Part shown: piece by piece, positions 1-11,543 of the stretch
How the letters are laid out: each line of letters begins with the position of its first letter
Position numbering within the stretch: position 1 is the stretch's first letter
Origin: Macrolepiota albuminosa
Taxonomy: Eukaryota; Basidiomycota; Agaricomycetes; Agaricales; Agaricaceae
DNA: 64,000 bases
Assembly (NCBI GenBank): GCA_027475525.1
Contig: JAMWFC010000044.1
Span: 62,001-126,000, forward strand
Direction: 5' to 3'
Notes under the pieces: model-generated
What the model saw: the letters and a program-made list of their open reading frames with translations, nothing else
What the model was told of the DNA's origin: nothing
The model's database searches: none
Translations under genes and position numbers: made by a program

Positions 1-179
1 CCGCACAGACGATACGGTTGGCGAAAAAGCCTGAGAATACATCCGTCCATAAAAAAAATGCATTGAGCCTATAACAAACTATCGCAACAATGATATACCT
101 GACCATGACTTGAGATAGAGGTGATTGACTCTCCAGTCCCCGTTTCTAACGAATTTTTCGATTTAATAGCAACTGGTTT

Positions 180-283
180 ATGAGACGGACAGTGCACAAT
201 TTATGTTCACATTATCACCGATGATCATCATATGAGACGGACAGTGCACAATTTATGTTCACATTATCACCGACGATCATCAG
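180..283. repeat. 52-bp direct tandem duplication
   Basis: Two adjacent copies of a 52-bp unit (180-231 and 232-283) differ at one position (T/C near the end). Each begins ATGAGACGGACAGTGCAC. The period differs from the 77-bp duplications of the right half. Function unknown. Confidence 0.9.
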
Positions 284-349
284 CCTTACCCGGAGAATAC
301 GTGGAGAAAGAGGAGGCCAATGGTCGGGCCACTGGTAAGTTCTTATATG

Positions 350-468
350 CCGGGCACCTTGTGAGAGGCTGTATAGCCATCCTCACGCCCGGTTTCTTAG
401 AACACACTATTTGTAGCGGGTAGGACCGGGTAGCTCAGGAGGGCTGACTAGCCTGTCCCAAACCCGGT
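350..468. ncRNA. Two strong stem-loops, candidate structured RNA of unknown class
   Basis: Two hairpins lie side by side. The first (350-392) pairs CCGGGC with GCCCGG, GTGAG with CTCAC and GGCT with AGCC around a GTAT loop, about 15 pairs with small internal loops. The second (425-468) closes with ACCGGGT/ACCCGGT and holds an inner AGGgCT/AGCCT stem. No convincing protein frame crosses them. I looked for U1, U2, U3, U6, RNase P/MRP and SRP signatures and found no match on either strand, so class and strand are open. It could also be UTR or exon sequence of a gene left of the window. Confidence 0.3.
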
Positions 469-687
469 TTATCAGATTTATGCCACCTCGCAGCTAGGGA
501 GTGGTGGGAGGGTAAGTAAAGCAGCTACGTCGCGCCAATCTATTTTGGGGTTGCATTCAGTGTGACCTATATGTTGTCATTGATGACTCGCAAAAACAAC
601 GAATCGGTCCGGCCCTTTCCAGAATTGACGCATAATTTGATGTAATTTTCAACAGGTTAGACTATGAGAGCAAGCACCCGTGGATTG

Positions 688-1269
688 TCATCGGCGACCC
701 TCCACCATGATGATATGATAACCAAAATTAGTCTTGACAAGAGACGAAACAATAGGTTTGTCGACCGTAGATGGTGTAAGTGCAAAAGCGGCTTCCTGGA
801 AGGGACCCACCATGCTCCCTCTGACCATCCATCCCAGACTTCCTCCAGCTACACATGGGCGCTTATATTGAACGTTGTAACATCAGTGCGATGGGTTTGC
901 GACTCACCTTTTGCCTTATCTTCTGAGTATTCTTGGGCGACTTTGTTGAACGCCTGGCCCTCCTGAGCAGATATATATCGATCAGTTGGTATGATTTGCA
1001 TCAAAAAAAAAGCGTCGAACTTGTATCTTTTGGAGGGCCTCTGTCGCCTTTGAGTATTTCTCACAAAGGATATGACGGACATTGACAGCGGTTGCAGCTT
1101 TGAGGGTGCCTTTACTACCCTTTCCATTGAACTGGTGTCAATTGCACATAGAATGAGACAGGGCATGAAGCACGGGCACCTTCGCCGTACTTTCACCTGC
1201 GTCTTCTACTCCCTTTCCTTTTTTTTCTGAGGCTTTCTTGTTGTCACTATTGGCACCTTTCTTGCCCAT
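688..1269 (-). CDS. PIN4: PIN4/Par14-type parvulin peptidyl-prolyl isomerase
   Basis: Small parvulin that isomerises Xaa-Pro bonds; human Par14 (PIN4) is linked to pre-rRNA processing and chromatin. Exons on the minus strand: 1269-1180, 1119-1021, 962-908 and 848-688, giving 405 nt and 134 residues, close to the usual 131. A basic Lys/Gly-rich N-terminus of about 35 residues (starts [12 protein letters not shown]) precedes the rotamase domain. Family landmarks are NVRHILCEK, the EYSEDKA helix, [17 protein letters not shown] and the terminal [12 protein letters not shown]. There is no WW domain, which separates it from Pin1/Ess1. All three introns are GT-AG. It is divergent from RLI1 with 173 bp between start codons. 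Confidence 0.93.
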
Positions 1270-1442
1270 GGCGGTCTGTGTCCGACAAGTGTTGAATGCC
1301 GCACAACCAATGATACTTGTCCGATTGATCACAAATCACATGATCGCACCATCACACGAAGGGCTGATGAAACCTTCAAAAGTTTTCGGCCTGCTCAGTA
1401 CAATTAAACAGTTTCTGCTTCCCTTCCCTCCGTCAACGAACA
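1270..1442. promoter_or_regulatory. Shared bidirectional promoter region, PIN4/RLI1
   Basis: The 173 bp between the divergent start codons of PIN4 (-) and RLI1 (+) must hold both 5' leaders and promoters. No TATA box or recognised motif stands out. Confidence 0.5.
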
Positions 1443-3768
1443 ATGGCGGACAAGATTACTCGTATAGCCATTGTCGATGCAAACAGGTGTAAACCGAAGC
1501 GATGTGCGCAGGAATGCAAGAAGGTACGACACGAGAGGATCAGTTCAGCCGATATATGGACTAATCGTGAGCCCAGTCATGTCCTGTCGTAAAAATGGGT
1601 TTGTTTTTTTCGCTTGGTTCCATGATTCTCAATATTTAAAGGATGATCGATAGGGAAATTATGTATCGAGGTAAAACCGACAGACAAGATATCATTCATC
1701 TCCGAATTTCTGTGCATTGGATGTGGTATCTGTGTAAAGAAGTGAACCTAATTTATCAAACTTTTATATCATCTGCTCAAGTTCAACAATCCAGATGCCC
1801 ATTCGAAGCCATCGCTATCATCAACCTACCAACGAATCTGGAGTCCGAAGTCACGCATCGATATACTGCGAATTCCTTTAAACTACATCGTCTTCCTACA
1901 CCTCGACCGGGCCAAGTTCTTGGTCTCGTAGGAACCAACGGTATTGGGAAGAGTACTGCTTTGAAGATTTTAGCAGGAAAGCAGAAGCCAAATCTCGGTC
2001 GCTATGACGTGAGTTTGCATTATCACTGATTATATCTTGGCTCATCGACGTTCCTGCAGGACCCACCAGATTGGCAAGAGATCTTGAAATACTTCCGTGG
2101 CTCCGAACTTCAAAACTATTTTACAAAAGTTTTAGAGGACAACTTGAAGGCCCTCATTAAGCCGCAATATGTTGACCATATCCCCCGTGCGATTAAGGGA
2201 AAGATGACTGTCTCACAAATGCTAGACTCCAAGCTCGAACGTGATAACAAGCAGGAAATGTGTGACGTCCTGGAGCTGAACAATGTCTTGGATCGAGAGG
2301 TTAGCCAATTGTCTGGTGGGGAGCTTCAGCGATTTGCCATTGCGATGACGTGCATCCAGCATGCAGATGTGTTGGTCGATCATTTCTTTCGTTTCATTTT
2401 TTTGCCTCTGACGTCTTGAAAGCTACATGTTCGACGAGCCTTCCAGTTATCTGGATATCAAACAAAGATTGAAGGCTGCTGAAGTCATCCGGTCACTACT
2501 GACTCCTGATAGCTATGTTGTAGCTGTCGAGCACGATTTGTCAGTGCTTGACTATCTATCCGACTTCATTTGCTGTCTTTACGGAAAGCCTTCGATGTAT
2601 GGTGTTGTGACCATGCCGTACTCCGTCCGGGAAGGTGGAGTCGAATTTTTTTTGATCTGCCCTGCATGCCAATCTCCTTTCAGGTATTAACATCTTCCTG
2701 GATGGTTTCATCCCCACGGAAAATCTAAGGTTCCGTGAGGAATCGCTCTCTTTTAAGATGGTCGAGACTGCCGAGGAAATCATCATTGACAAAACAAGAC
2801 ATTACACCTACCCTGCAATGACCAAGACTCTAGGCGACTTCAAGCTCACCGTTGAGGCTGGAAGCTTTACCGACTCCGAGATCATCGTTATGCTGGGTGA
2901 GAATGGAACCGGAAAGACTACCTTTGTACGCCTTCTCGCAGGTGACACACCTGATGTCGAGACGGACAAGCAGACTCTTTCAGTGTCACTGAAACCCCAA
3001 ACTATCTCACCCAAGTTCCCAGGCACTGTTCGCATGTTACTTCTCAAGCAGATCAAGGCTGCGTTCATGCATCCGCAATTCCAGACCGATGTTCTCAAGC
3101 CTATGAATCTAGACAACATCATGGACCAAGAAGTCAAGACTCTATCTGGAGGAGAACTGCAACGTGTGGCTATCGTCCTTGCACTAGGTATTACAGTTGC
3201 CCATTTGACCTCTTTGCACAATGAAAGAATGCCTTAGGAAAACCCAACGTCTCTGTGTATCTACTCGACGAACCTTCTAGTTTCCTTGATTCAGAGCAAC
3301 GTATCATCGCCAGCAAGGTCATTAAGCGGTATGACAAATTACTGTCTTTCGTTATATCTTATAACCTGTCCATAGGTTTATACTCCATGCGAAAAAGACC
3401 GCTTTTGTCATTGAGCACGATTTCATTATGGCAACGTATCTCGCTGATCGTGTGATTGTCTTCGAGGGAAAACCTGCTATTGCAGCCACAGCAACTCCGT
3501 ATGTCGTTATGTCCATTACATACACGATACTGGCTACATTTGACGTTTTTCCTAGACCTCAGACCTTGCTTTCTGGAATGAACAGGTTCTTGGCTTCCCT
3601 TGAGATCACGTTCCGACGCGACCCTACCAACTTCCGGCCAAGAGTTAACAAGCTCAACAGTGTCAAGGATAGGGAGCAAAAGAGTAAGGCCTTGTTTTTG
3701 ATCAGTACAATTGAAACTGACAATCTTGTCTATCAGCCACTGGCAACTACTTCTTCCTTGAGGAGTAG
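1443..3768 (+). CDS. RLI1: ABCE1/Rli1 ribosome-recycling ATPase
   Basis: Essential iron-sulfur ABC-type ATPase that splits post-termination ribosomes and takes part in initiation and ribosome export. Eleven exons: 1443-1523, 1577-1598, 1654-1741, 1795-2008, 2060-2370, 2423-2634, 2684-3187, 3238-3328, 3376-3498, 3556-3683 and 3737-3768 (1806 nt, 601 residues, normal length). The N-terminus opens [21 protein letters not shown] and shows the cysteines of both 4Fe-4S clusters, ending [15 protein letters not shown]1 has Walker [10 protein letters not shown], signature LSGGELQRF and Walker [14 protein letters not shown]2 has [18 protein letters not shown] and [10 protein letters not shown]. All introns are GT-AG and 47-59 nt long. 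It ends YFFLEE. Convergent with the LIM gene. I see no damage. Confidence 0.97.
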
Positions 3769-4255
3769 ATTCCGAATTTCTTGTATATGTTATAACTGCG
3801 GTTGGATGAGAGATGTATGAGAAGCTGTATGAGGCTCAATGCCGTGGTAGTGATGAGATATCTTCCGGGAGGGTATTGCGCACTTGAGGCCTTAGAATAG
3901 GACAGCATCTGAGGGAATGCCAGACGGAAGACCCACGGATTGTACTATGACTTTATGACGTTTTCATTATTCACTACCTCCGAACCTCGCAATAGATGCT
4001 CTGTCAGCATTCTTTCAAGTTGTTATTTATCCAGTAATCCATCATTCACTTCTGGCAGCAAAGATAAATGGGAAGATCAGATTGAGCGAAAAAAAACAGA
4101 TTGTTACGGGCACCCAGCGCGTTGTTCTATGTATGACTCTGAAGCACCTTGTTTAAACTCCACGATCACACAATCACTATTGCACGGTTCAGAGAAAGGT
4201 AAATAAATACACAAGTGTTGTGAGCACGATACAGTATCTTTTTCAACGTTGATAG
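3769..4255. other. Convergent intergenic region RLI1/LIM gene
   Basis: About 490 bp between two convergent 3' ends. No conserved ORF, tRNA or repeat was seen; it presumably holds both 3' UTRs and terminators. Confidence 0.5.
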
Positions 4256-7200
4256 CTATGATATGTACAGGTCATTTCTCAAGATGACGCTAAAGCAATT
4301 CTCGCAGTATGGTTCGCCTTCTCTCTCAAAGAATGAAGGGTTATCAAATGGCCGTTGACATCCCTGCAGAGAAGTTAGCCAATAGTTTTTTACCCTGATA
4401 GATCAAAAAGGCACAAACCTTGCACACAAAACACGACCAACACCACTTGCCCCCGAGCGCCTCAACGGCTTGGTCATGGTCGCGAATGCTGCGTTTACAT
4501 CGCTTGCACTTTGGTAGTCGCAGACGCACATGACATGCTTCGCAGTATGGATGCCCGCGATATACCGTGAACCCAACATCATCGGATGCAAAGTCACCAT
4601 CCCCAGTTACTGTCAGTTCACCTAGACATATATTATATCGGTATAGTGCTACTAGATGAGGAAGAACGCACTGGTTCGAGATGTCGGATGATCAATTGAA
4701 GGCGCGAGGAAAGGATCTCCACATTCGGCGCAGAAGAAATGCTGCTCGTGATAAGCGCGCTTCCCAAGTGCAGGATCATCCAGGCTGATGAACCGTTCCT
4801 CATAGATAGGAGTTTTACAGGAGTAACACTTTGGAGCGAAATTCTAACAGAAGAAAACAATCATAATCAGTGAAACCATATTATCACGGGGATGGGAGCG
4901 TACCTCATGGTAGTCCAAATGACAATACGCCTTTCCTTCCCACTCGTACGAACTGACATGCTCCAGCAACTCACTACACACCGTACAGCGGAAGCACCCG
5001 GGATGCCAGCGCTGTCTCATCGCATTCACAATACGCCCCACGATGCCCTCACCACACCCACCACACCTCAAACCTCCCGGGCGCGTAACAGTTTGCGGAC
5101 CCGAGCCAGAGCCCGAGTTTGAGCTGTGCGTAGGCTCACGGCCGCCTCCGGACCCAGAAACACTAATTCCGGGCACTTCGTACACTTTTACCTGGGAACC
5201 TTGTTGTGGTTTCTCCCCGGCATCGCGTACATTCATTTGCGGAACGTTGGAAACATTGATTTGTGGTACGTCCTGGACGTTGATCTGCGGGACTCCCTGA
5301 ACGTTGATCTGTGGGACCTCCTGGACGTTGATCTGTGGAACACCTTGGACATTTATCTGTGGAACCTCCTGGACACTGATTTGTGGAACTCCCTGGACAG
5401 TCGTCAGAGGAAAGCTCACTTCCTGGATGTTGATCCTAGGTCCTTCCTCCTCCTCCTCCTCTCCCTCAGGATGGATATTGATTAAAGGCACAGGTACAGG
5501 TGAGTGCACCACATGCTTCTGTTCATGTCCACGTTCACTCTCACCCTCGCTCTCGCTTTCCATTCGCCCAATGTTCGCTCTGCGGTCACGGCCGCCCCTA
5601 GGCGCCGGAGACTCAATAGAGATATTACGGATGGTTGGGCCGAACTTCTGGTTTGGCCGAGGCTGCGAATGAGACCGCTGAGGTTGTTGAGGCTGTGGTC
5701 CAGGCTCACGTGGCTGCTGCTGCTGGTGGTCTTTACCTGGGGTCTTTGGGAGTTCACGCCCACGCCCAAATGACTGTGAACGTTGCAAACCCCGAGAACC
5801 AGTCCCGCTTCCGTCCTCCTGCTTAAGAGGTACGTGGTAACTTTGAGACTGTAGTCGAGTACCCATGGCGGGAGGTTGTTGTCGAGCAGTTGAGTTATAT
5901 ATTTGTGATTGCGGCCTCCGTTGAGATGATTGGGTCGGTGTCGTCTCTGATTGACCACCTGGCATTGGCAGCGCCCGCTTCCCTGGAGTCTGCGGCACGT
6001 ATGAAGCAGATGACTGTGCTGACGACGAACTTTTCCTGTGGGTGCGCTGTGAGACGAAATTTGAACGAGGAGTGTCGTCCAGATTCGAACCGTGGCTCCG
6101 TTTTGTCGGTGTTGAAGGGCTCGGACCTCCCATCCCCATCATCGGTGGACGTGGAAGGCCAACTGCAGACTCGGAGCCGCTGTCGCTGCCAGACGTTGCG
6201 AGCCGCATTGTCATGCTTTGTGCATTAACCGCCTGTTTAGACCAGCCCACCTGGAAACCAGAACCCGAACCAAATCCGGAGCCTGAACCGGAGGAAGAGG
6301 TTATCGATCTAGAGCCACCACTCTCAACCATAGCGGGCGGCTGTGGCATCTTACCAGGATGCGGAAAAGCATTCGAAGCAGTATTTCGTGAAGGAAGATC
6401 CAGAATGCCGTAATTGGGGCTCGGGGGAGCTTTCTCACTTGATCTGGTAGATTCAGCCTCTGATTCCGAGTAGTATTGTTCATCCTCTCCTTCCTCGTCA
6501 TCCTCTTCCTCTTCGTCTCCGTCATCCTCATCCTCTTCACTCTCGTCTTTTTGTTCACTGACAGTCTGCTCGGTACGATATGTCCATTGAGGTCGAGTTA
6601 CAGTTGATGAGGGTTTTTGCGTCGGCTTCGAGTGAGAAGGAATAGGTGGGGGAGGGGCGGGTTGGATCGGATGTTGTGTCTGATGCTGCTGTTGAGATCT
6701 GGCAGGCTGCTGGCTCGAAAGGTTGAATTGTTTGGGCGGTGATTGTTGAGGAGGTTGTTGTGGTTGCTGGCGGGCCTGTGGTAGCTGGGGTTGACGGTGG
6801 AGTTGAGCCTGCTGTTCATTAGGATTTGGTGGAGGCGTTGGTAACAGTGGAGGAAGTACGTCAGGAAGCGTGCGTTTCCATGCAGGAAGCATCTTCCCGC
6901 CTGGAATAAGTGCCTTCGGTACTGTTGTAGGTTCAATACCGGTAAAACCGGATTTAGGCCTTGACAACGAAGAAGATGCAAATGCACCAGTACTGGCCCG
7001 AGATTCTGCTCTATAGTTGATACCAGTAGGGTCAGTGGCAGCACGGACAGGCGATCCACGAACAGGTGAACCAGAAACCGAGTCTGCTGAAAGGGAAGAG
7101 ACAGAGGAAGGTGATGATGGGGATGAATAAGTAGGTGTTCCAAGATTTGAAAAGGAGATGGGGGCAATAGAAAACTTTGGTGGGCTCGCCCGACCACGTT

Positions 7201-7813
7201 TAGGTAATTCTGCACTGCTGGCAGAAGACTTTGCAAGACTCTGTGGTTGTGACCATGTTGGTATTTTATTAGTTATATTCGAGTCAGATTTTCCGGAAGA
7301 GGGTCCAGGAGTGGGTGCAGGTAATGGTCTTGAGCGCGTAGGAGATGTAGAACCCGGCCTAGGTTGAGGAAGTGGTCTTCGTTGAGACTGTGTAGGCGCT
7401 AGTGTTACTCCAGGCTGCTGAGTGCTTACCCATGGAGCGAAGGGAGTCTGTTGTATACCATCTGGGTAAGAATACTGAGCTGTAGGCACTTGCACCTGCT
7501 GTGGTTGCGGAGGCTGTTGGTAATGCACCAATTGTTGCCCAATTGGGTGTACAGTCTGGGGCCGTTGCTGAATCTGCAATTGCCCAGGACTAGCTACCTG
7601 CTGCTGAAAGACAGTACCAGACTGTGCTGGCTGTTGCTGCAAGCTCTGTGAGCGCCGCTGTACCAATGTCAGGTTTTGTTGTTGGCGTTGAGTCTGAACG
7701 AGTGCTAATCGCTGCTGAATCTGAGAGCCTCCTTGTTGTGGTTGGGGAGCACCAAGCTGCTGGTATATGTTCTGGGGCTGGTAGTACTGAGGCTGCTGGT
7801 AGTAGTTGGCCAT
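4256..7813 (-). CDS. Large LIM-domain protein, Gln/Pro/Ser-rich N-terminus, three C-terminal LIM domains
   Basis: Exons on the minus strand: 7813-4904, 4843-4672, 4621-4419 and 4363-4256 (3393 nt, 1130 residues). The first 900 or so residues are low complexity: Gln-rich at the start (MANYYQQPQYYQ), Pro/Ser-rich, with an acidic Glu/Asp run in the middle and a nonapeptide repeat around VPQINVQ. Three LIM zinc-finger modules follow, starting at CGGCGEGIVG with WHPGCFRCTVC, then CYSC with FFCAECGDPF, then CKRCKRSI with CWSCFVCKGC and YCENC. This layout fits a paxillin-like or Rho-signalling cytoskeletal adaptor, which is inference. An in-frame ATG at 7915 would add 34 residues; I prefer 7813 because the extension looks like leader sequence and would nearly reach MOB2. 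A broken 3' copy lies at 9210-10260. Confidence 0.88.
5225..5405 (-). repeat. Coding minisatellite: repeated VPQINVQ units in the LIM protein
   Basis: About seven tandem 27-nt units encode nine-residue repeats of the form [GED]VPQINVQ, ending with VSNVPQMNVRDAG. Units alternate Gly and Glu/Asp at the first position. The unit length keeps the frame open, so copy number can vary without frameshift. Part of this block reappears inverted in the pseudogene copy near 10.2 kb. Confidence 0.85.
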
Positions 7814-7983
7814 CCTCGCAGTGCTCAGGCGGCAACTGCTCAGATCAAGAAGATCGAGAACGCGATCGCACACCTTATCACGTGACTGAGTCAGTTCCTT
7901 TTTTAGCCACATCATGATCAGGTTGCTATACTCCAGATACTCGCGATTTCACCAGGTTTTCTGAAATCCCTGCCTTAGTTTCA
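7814..7983. promoter_or_regulatory. Shared bidirectional promoter region, LIM gene/MOB2
   Basis: 170 bp separate the two start codons. It contains CACGTG (7879-7884), an E-box type site, followed by TGAGTCA (7887-7893), a perfect Gcn4/AP-1 type site. Use of either site is inference. If the LIM gene starts at 7915 the motifs would be coding. Confidence 0.5.
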
Positions 7984-8935
7984 ATGTCTTTCTTCGGGTT
8001 CGGTCTTGTGTACTACTTCACCGAGCTGCTCCGAACTGACTTGTCAATTCCAGACGGAATCGGGTTCCTCGTAAGAGATCACCAACTCCGACGCGCAACC
8101 CCAACGTTCCTCCGCGAAAGGATTCCTTCCTAGGAACTTCGCCCGAACCACCTTCTCCTGTCAGCGCGAAACCTCTCTATCTATCGAGCCCCTTCGCAGA
8201 AGCTGCACTCGTGAAGGGAAATTTCAAGACGATCGTCATGTTACCCAAATATGTCGACATCACGGAGTGGGTAGCTGTTAATAGTACGTTCCTATGTCAA
8301 AGTGTCATTCGAGTCTTTTTTATCACAAGTCCATGCAGTATTTGACTTTTATACCAATCTCAATGAATTCTACGGAGTGCTCACAGAGGTTTGTACGCAA
8401 CATAATTGCCCGACTATGTCTGGGGGTGCGACGTCCGTGATCAGTCCTTTGATCAGCTAACATTATGCTTACTTTCGTTATCTATAGACTGAACTACGTC
8501 TGGGCGAATCCGGGTGGCAAGCAGATAATACTCCCTGCACCAACCTACATTGATACCGTGCTATCATCGGTACAAAAGCTCCTTGAAGACGAAAACGTCT
8601 TCCCAACGAAGTCCAGTACATCTCTGTTCTTCTAGCCATCCAAGCACTTGCTCACATGATATACAGATCAGCCCTTCAATCCTGCATTCCCTTCAACAGT
8701 CAAACACATATACCGTCAACTCTTACGCGTCTTCGCGCACATATACCATGCACATTTCAATCATCTTCTCCATCTCCGTGCCGAGCCACACTTCAACTCC
8801 CTCTTCGCACACTTTTTGGCTTTTGGACGCGAGTATGAATTGCTGGATGTGAAGGACATCAGAGGTGACCCTAATGCGCCTGTAGGAGTGGGATTGCTGT
8901 GGGAACGGTGGAAGGAGTCGGGGATACTAGTGTGA
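7984..8935 (+). CDS. MOB2: MOB2-type activator of NDR/LATS kinase (Cbk1/Orb6 branch)
   Basis: Mob proteins bind and activate NDR-family kinases; Mob2 pairs with Cbk1/Orb6 in the polarity (RAM/MOR) pathway. Exons: 7984-8009, 8054-8283, 8339-8432, 8488-8615 and 8667-8935 (747 nt, 248 residues). The start MSFFGFG, the block FAEAALVKGNFKTIVMLPKY, then EWVAVNIFDFYTNLNEFYG resemble yeast Mob2 rather than Mob1. The zinc ligands are visible as VCTQHNCP and HIYHAHF. The C-terminus ends LLWERWKESGILV. The first donor (GT at 8010) was chosen because it alone keeps frame with the next exon. Divergent from the LIM gene. Confidence 0.93.
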
Positions 8936-9209
8936 ATTTCGGATTGTAGCGTTGTCTCTGAACCTTGACATGTGCATCGCTCACATCTCCTTACCGTGTA
9001 GCATATACTCAATGAATGATGAAGTATCGACTCCTCTGAGCTTTGCAATGTTTTCATTATTCGGATGCAGGACGTAGAGTTAAGATTAGTTGGGTCAACA
9101 GACACTGACATATCGACAACAACTCTGCACAGTGCGATGCTGTTACACGCCATATTTGAGAGTGAAACTATGTCCGGCTGCAGGTGCCACTTCATCTATG
9201 TTATATCGG
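8936..9209. other. MOB2 3' flank
   Basis: About 270 bp between the MOB2 stop and the start of LIM-copy homology. No ORF, repeat or RNA gene was recognised. Confidence 0.4.
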
Positions 9210-10260
9210 TAGCTATGATAGATTATCAAATTTGTACAGGTCATTTCTCAAGATGACGCTAAAGCAATTCTCGCAGTATGGTTCGTCTTCTCTCTCAAAG
9301 AACTTGAATGAAGGTTTATCAAATGGCCGTTGACATCCCTGCAGAAAAGTTAGCCAATAGTTTTTTTTCCCTAATAGATCAAAAAGGCGCAAACCTTGCA
9401 TACAAAACACGACCAACACCCCCGAGCGCCTCAATGGCTTGGTCATGGTCGCGAATGCTGCGTTTACATCGCTTGCACTTTGGTAGTCGCAGACGCACAT
9501 GACATGCTTCGCAGTATGGATGCCCGCGATATACCGTGAACCCAACATCGTCGGATGCAAAGTCACCATCCCCGGTTACTGTCAGTTCACCTGGACATAT
9601 ATAAATAGCTATATCGGTATAGTGCTATGAGGAAGAACGCACTAGTTCGAGATGTCGGATGATCAATTGAAGGCGCGAGGAAAGGATCTCCACACTCGGC
9701 GCAGAAGAAGTGCTGCTCGTGATAAGCGCTTCCCGAGTGCAGGATCATCCAGGCTGATGAACCGTTCCTCATAAATAGGAGTTTTACAGGAGTAACCACT
9801 TTGGAGCGAAATTCTAACAGAAGAAAACAGCCATACTCAGTGAAACCATATTATCACGAGGATGGGAGCGTACCTCATGGTAGTCCAAATGACAATACGC
9901 CTTTCCTTCCCACTCGTACGAACTGACATGCTCCAGCAACTCACTACACACCGTACAGCGGAAGCATCCGGGATGCCAGCGCCATCGCATTCACAATACG
10001 CCCTACGATGCCCTCACCACACCCACGACACCTCAAACCTCCCGGGCGCGTAACAGTTTGCGGACCCGAGCCCGAACCCGAGTTTGAGCTGTACGTAGGC
10101 TCACGGCCGCCTCCGGACCCAGAAACACTAATTCGACTCCCGCAGATCAACGTCCAGGACGTACCACAAATCAATGTTTCCAACGTTCCGCAAATGAATG
10201 TACGCGATGCCGGGGAGAAACCACAACAAGGTTCCCAGGTAAAAGTGTACGAAGTGCCCG
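9210..10260 (-). pseudogene. Truncated, frameshifted partial duplicate of the LIM gene 3' end
   Basis: This stretch copies 4.24-5.29 kb, covering the LIM-coding exons and a little of the repeat-coding region, at high identity. It has lesions the parent lacks: a 7-bp deletion in the third exon near 9420, a 2-bp deletion (AAGCGC versus AAGCGCGC) near 9729, an extra base near 9797 and a deletion after GATGCCAGCG near 9980. The low-complexity N-terminus and promoter are absent. From about 10138 to 10258 the homology flips: this part is the reverse complement of parent 5169-5291. It is a dead copy made by segmental duplication, with MOB2 between parent and copy. Confidence 0.9.
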
Positions 10261-10433
10261 GGGTTATCTCATCGCCGATCACGCGCCACTTGAGAAGCGT
10301 CCGAGACGCGCTCAAAGCCCAGCTTAAGACAGTGTGTATGGATTGATTAATTATCTACTACTCCCGTAACCTATACACTACATCATCTATTTATCCTATT
10401 AGTCACAGACCCGTAGAAAGCACTCGAAACCTA

Positions 10434-11240
10434 TTATTCGACCTTCTGAACGAGGCCAAAGTGATCGACAACTATTTTGACAATATCGCGCCACTCCGTC
10501 ATCGCCCCAGTACCTTCGAAGTATGGATTTCACTCATACTCGCGTGGAAGGAACCACGCACCTGTATCACCACAAGCTAATGTCTTGCCAATGGGTCCAA
10601 CGACGTTGTAGCGAACAACGTCACGGATGATGCGAAGATGTTCAACGGTAAGTGGGTGGTCGTACATGAGGGTATTCATGGCGGGAAATATATACGTCGG
10701 TGTTGTAGGAGAGAGCGCACGCATAAGCGAGGTCTAAGTCATGTAAGATTGAAAAGGATTAACTAGGAGGAATGGCGTACCGCAAGATTATCACATATCC
10801 CATGGGCAATCTTCGACAACGTATTTGCAGAGCATGGGGCGACCAGCACGATGTCCGCCCACCGGCGGAGCTCAATATGGAGGATGGGATCACCTACGTT
10901 GAAATTTTCCTACACACACTTGGTCATCCCAGGCGCTGTTGACAGGTATATATTCATACTGTCCATTCATCTTCATCCGTCCATACCCTTGATCCTGCAC
11001 CACTAATTTCAGTTTTACTATAGAAGGCCAGCGAAGGCTTAGTTGCAACCACTTCGACTTTAACATTTCGATACTGAGAGAACGCCAAATTAAGATGTGT
11101 TTGAGAGAGCCATGCATGTTACGGACCGCTAGAAGTGCCTTGACGATCAATGGCGCCTTTATTGAAGCGACACTCCCAGTCGTTATGAGGAGAACATGTA
11201 CAAAGCCTGGCTCGCGATTGTCTTTAGCAATGAAAGACAT
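10434..11240 (-). CDS. CAB3: Phosphopantothenoylcysteine decarboxylase (PPCDC, Cab3/Hal3-like)
   Basis: FMN-dependent enzyme of coenzyme A synthesis that decarboxylates 4'-phosphopantothenoylcysteine to 4'-phosphopantetheine. Exons on the minus strand: 11240-11127, 11073-10960, 10909-10781, 10733-10562 and 10513-10434 (609 nt, 202 residues, like plant HAL3 and animal PPCDC). Landmarks: LLITTGSVASIKAP (FMN-binding start), VEVVATKPSLAFY, DEDEW, DPILHIELRRWADIVLVAP with the catalytic His, ANTLSKIAHGICDNL, PAMNTLMYDHPLT and ACGDTGTGAM with the substrate-loop Cys. It lacks the long acidic tails of yeast Hal3/Vhs3. The exon 2/3 junction uses AG at 10910; other junctions break the frame. Confidence 0.94.
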
Positions 11241-11543
11241 TTGTCAGGGATGGTATCCAGTATGACAGACATTACTAAGCAACCACGGCGCAAAGTTTAA
11301 TTAGCCGGTAAGTATGAAAAGCAAGACTGGCCAGCTTGATATTGCCGAAAACAAAGCTGGCCAGTCTTGCTTTCCATAGAGGAGAGGATGTCACGGGATC
11401 CCTACAGCTTCTTTCGCGTCAATAAACCACGAAATCATTGAGAAACTTCAACTTTTTTTTTTCTGGTGTAGATCGCCTGGCATTTGTCGTACACCTTTCC
11501 AGTGTTCTGTTATCTTTCCGCGCTCAAAATCTCTGTCTATCCC

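Noticed and set aside
232..423. 63-codon plus-strand ORF as a gene
   Set aside because: It runs through the duplication and both halves of the first hairpin, with no family signal.
180..520. U3 snoRNA, RNase P/MRP, SRP or snRNA gene
   Set aside because: Isolated words resemble U3 box C, but the required combination and order of boxes was not found on either strand.
7814..7915. ATG at 7915 or 7912 as the LIM protein start
   Set aside because: The extra residues show no conservation I can see and would leave only 68 bp to MOB2. It is kept as an alternative only.
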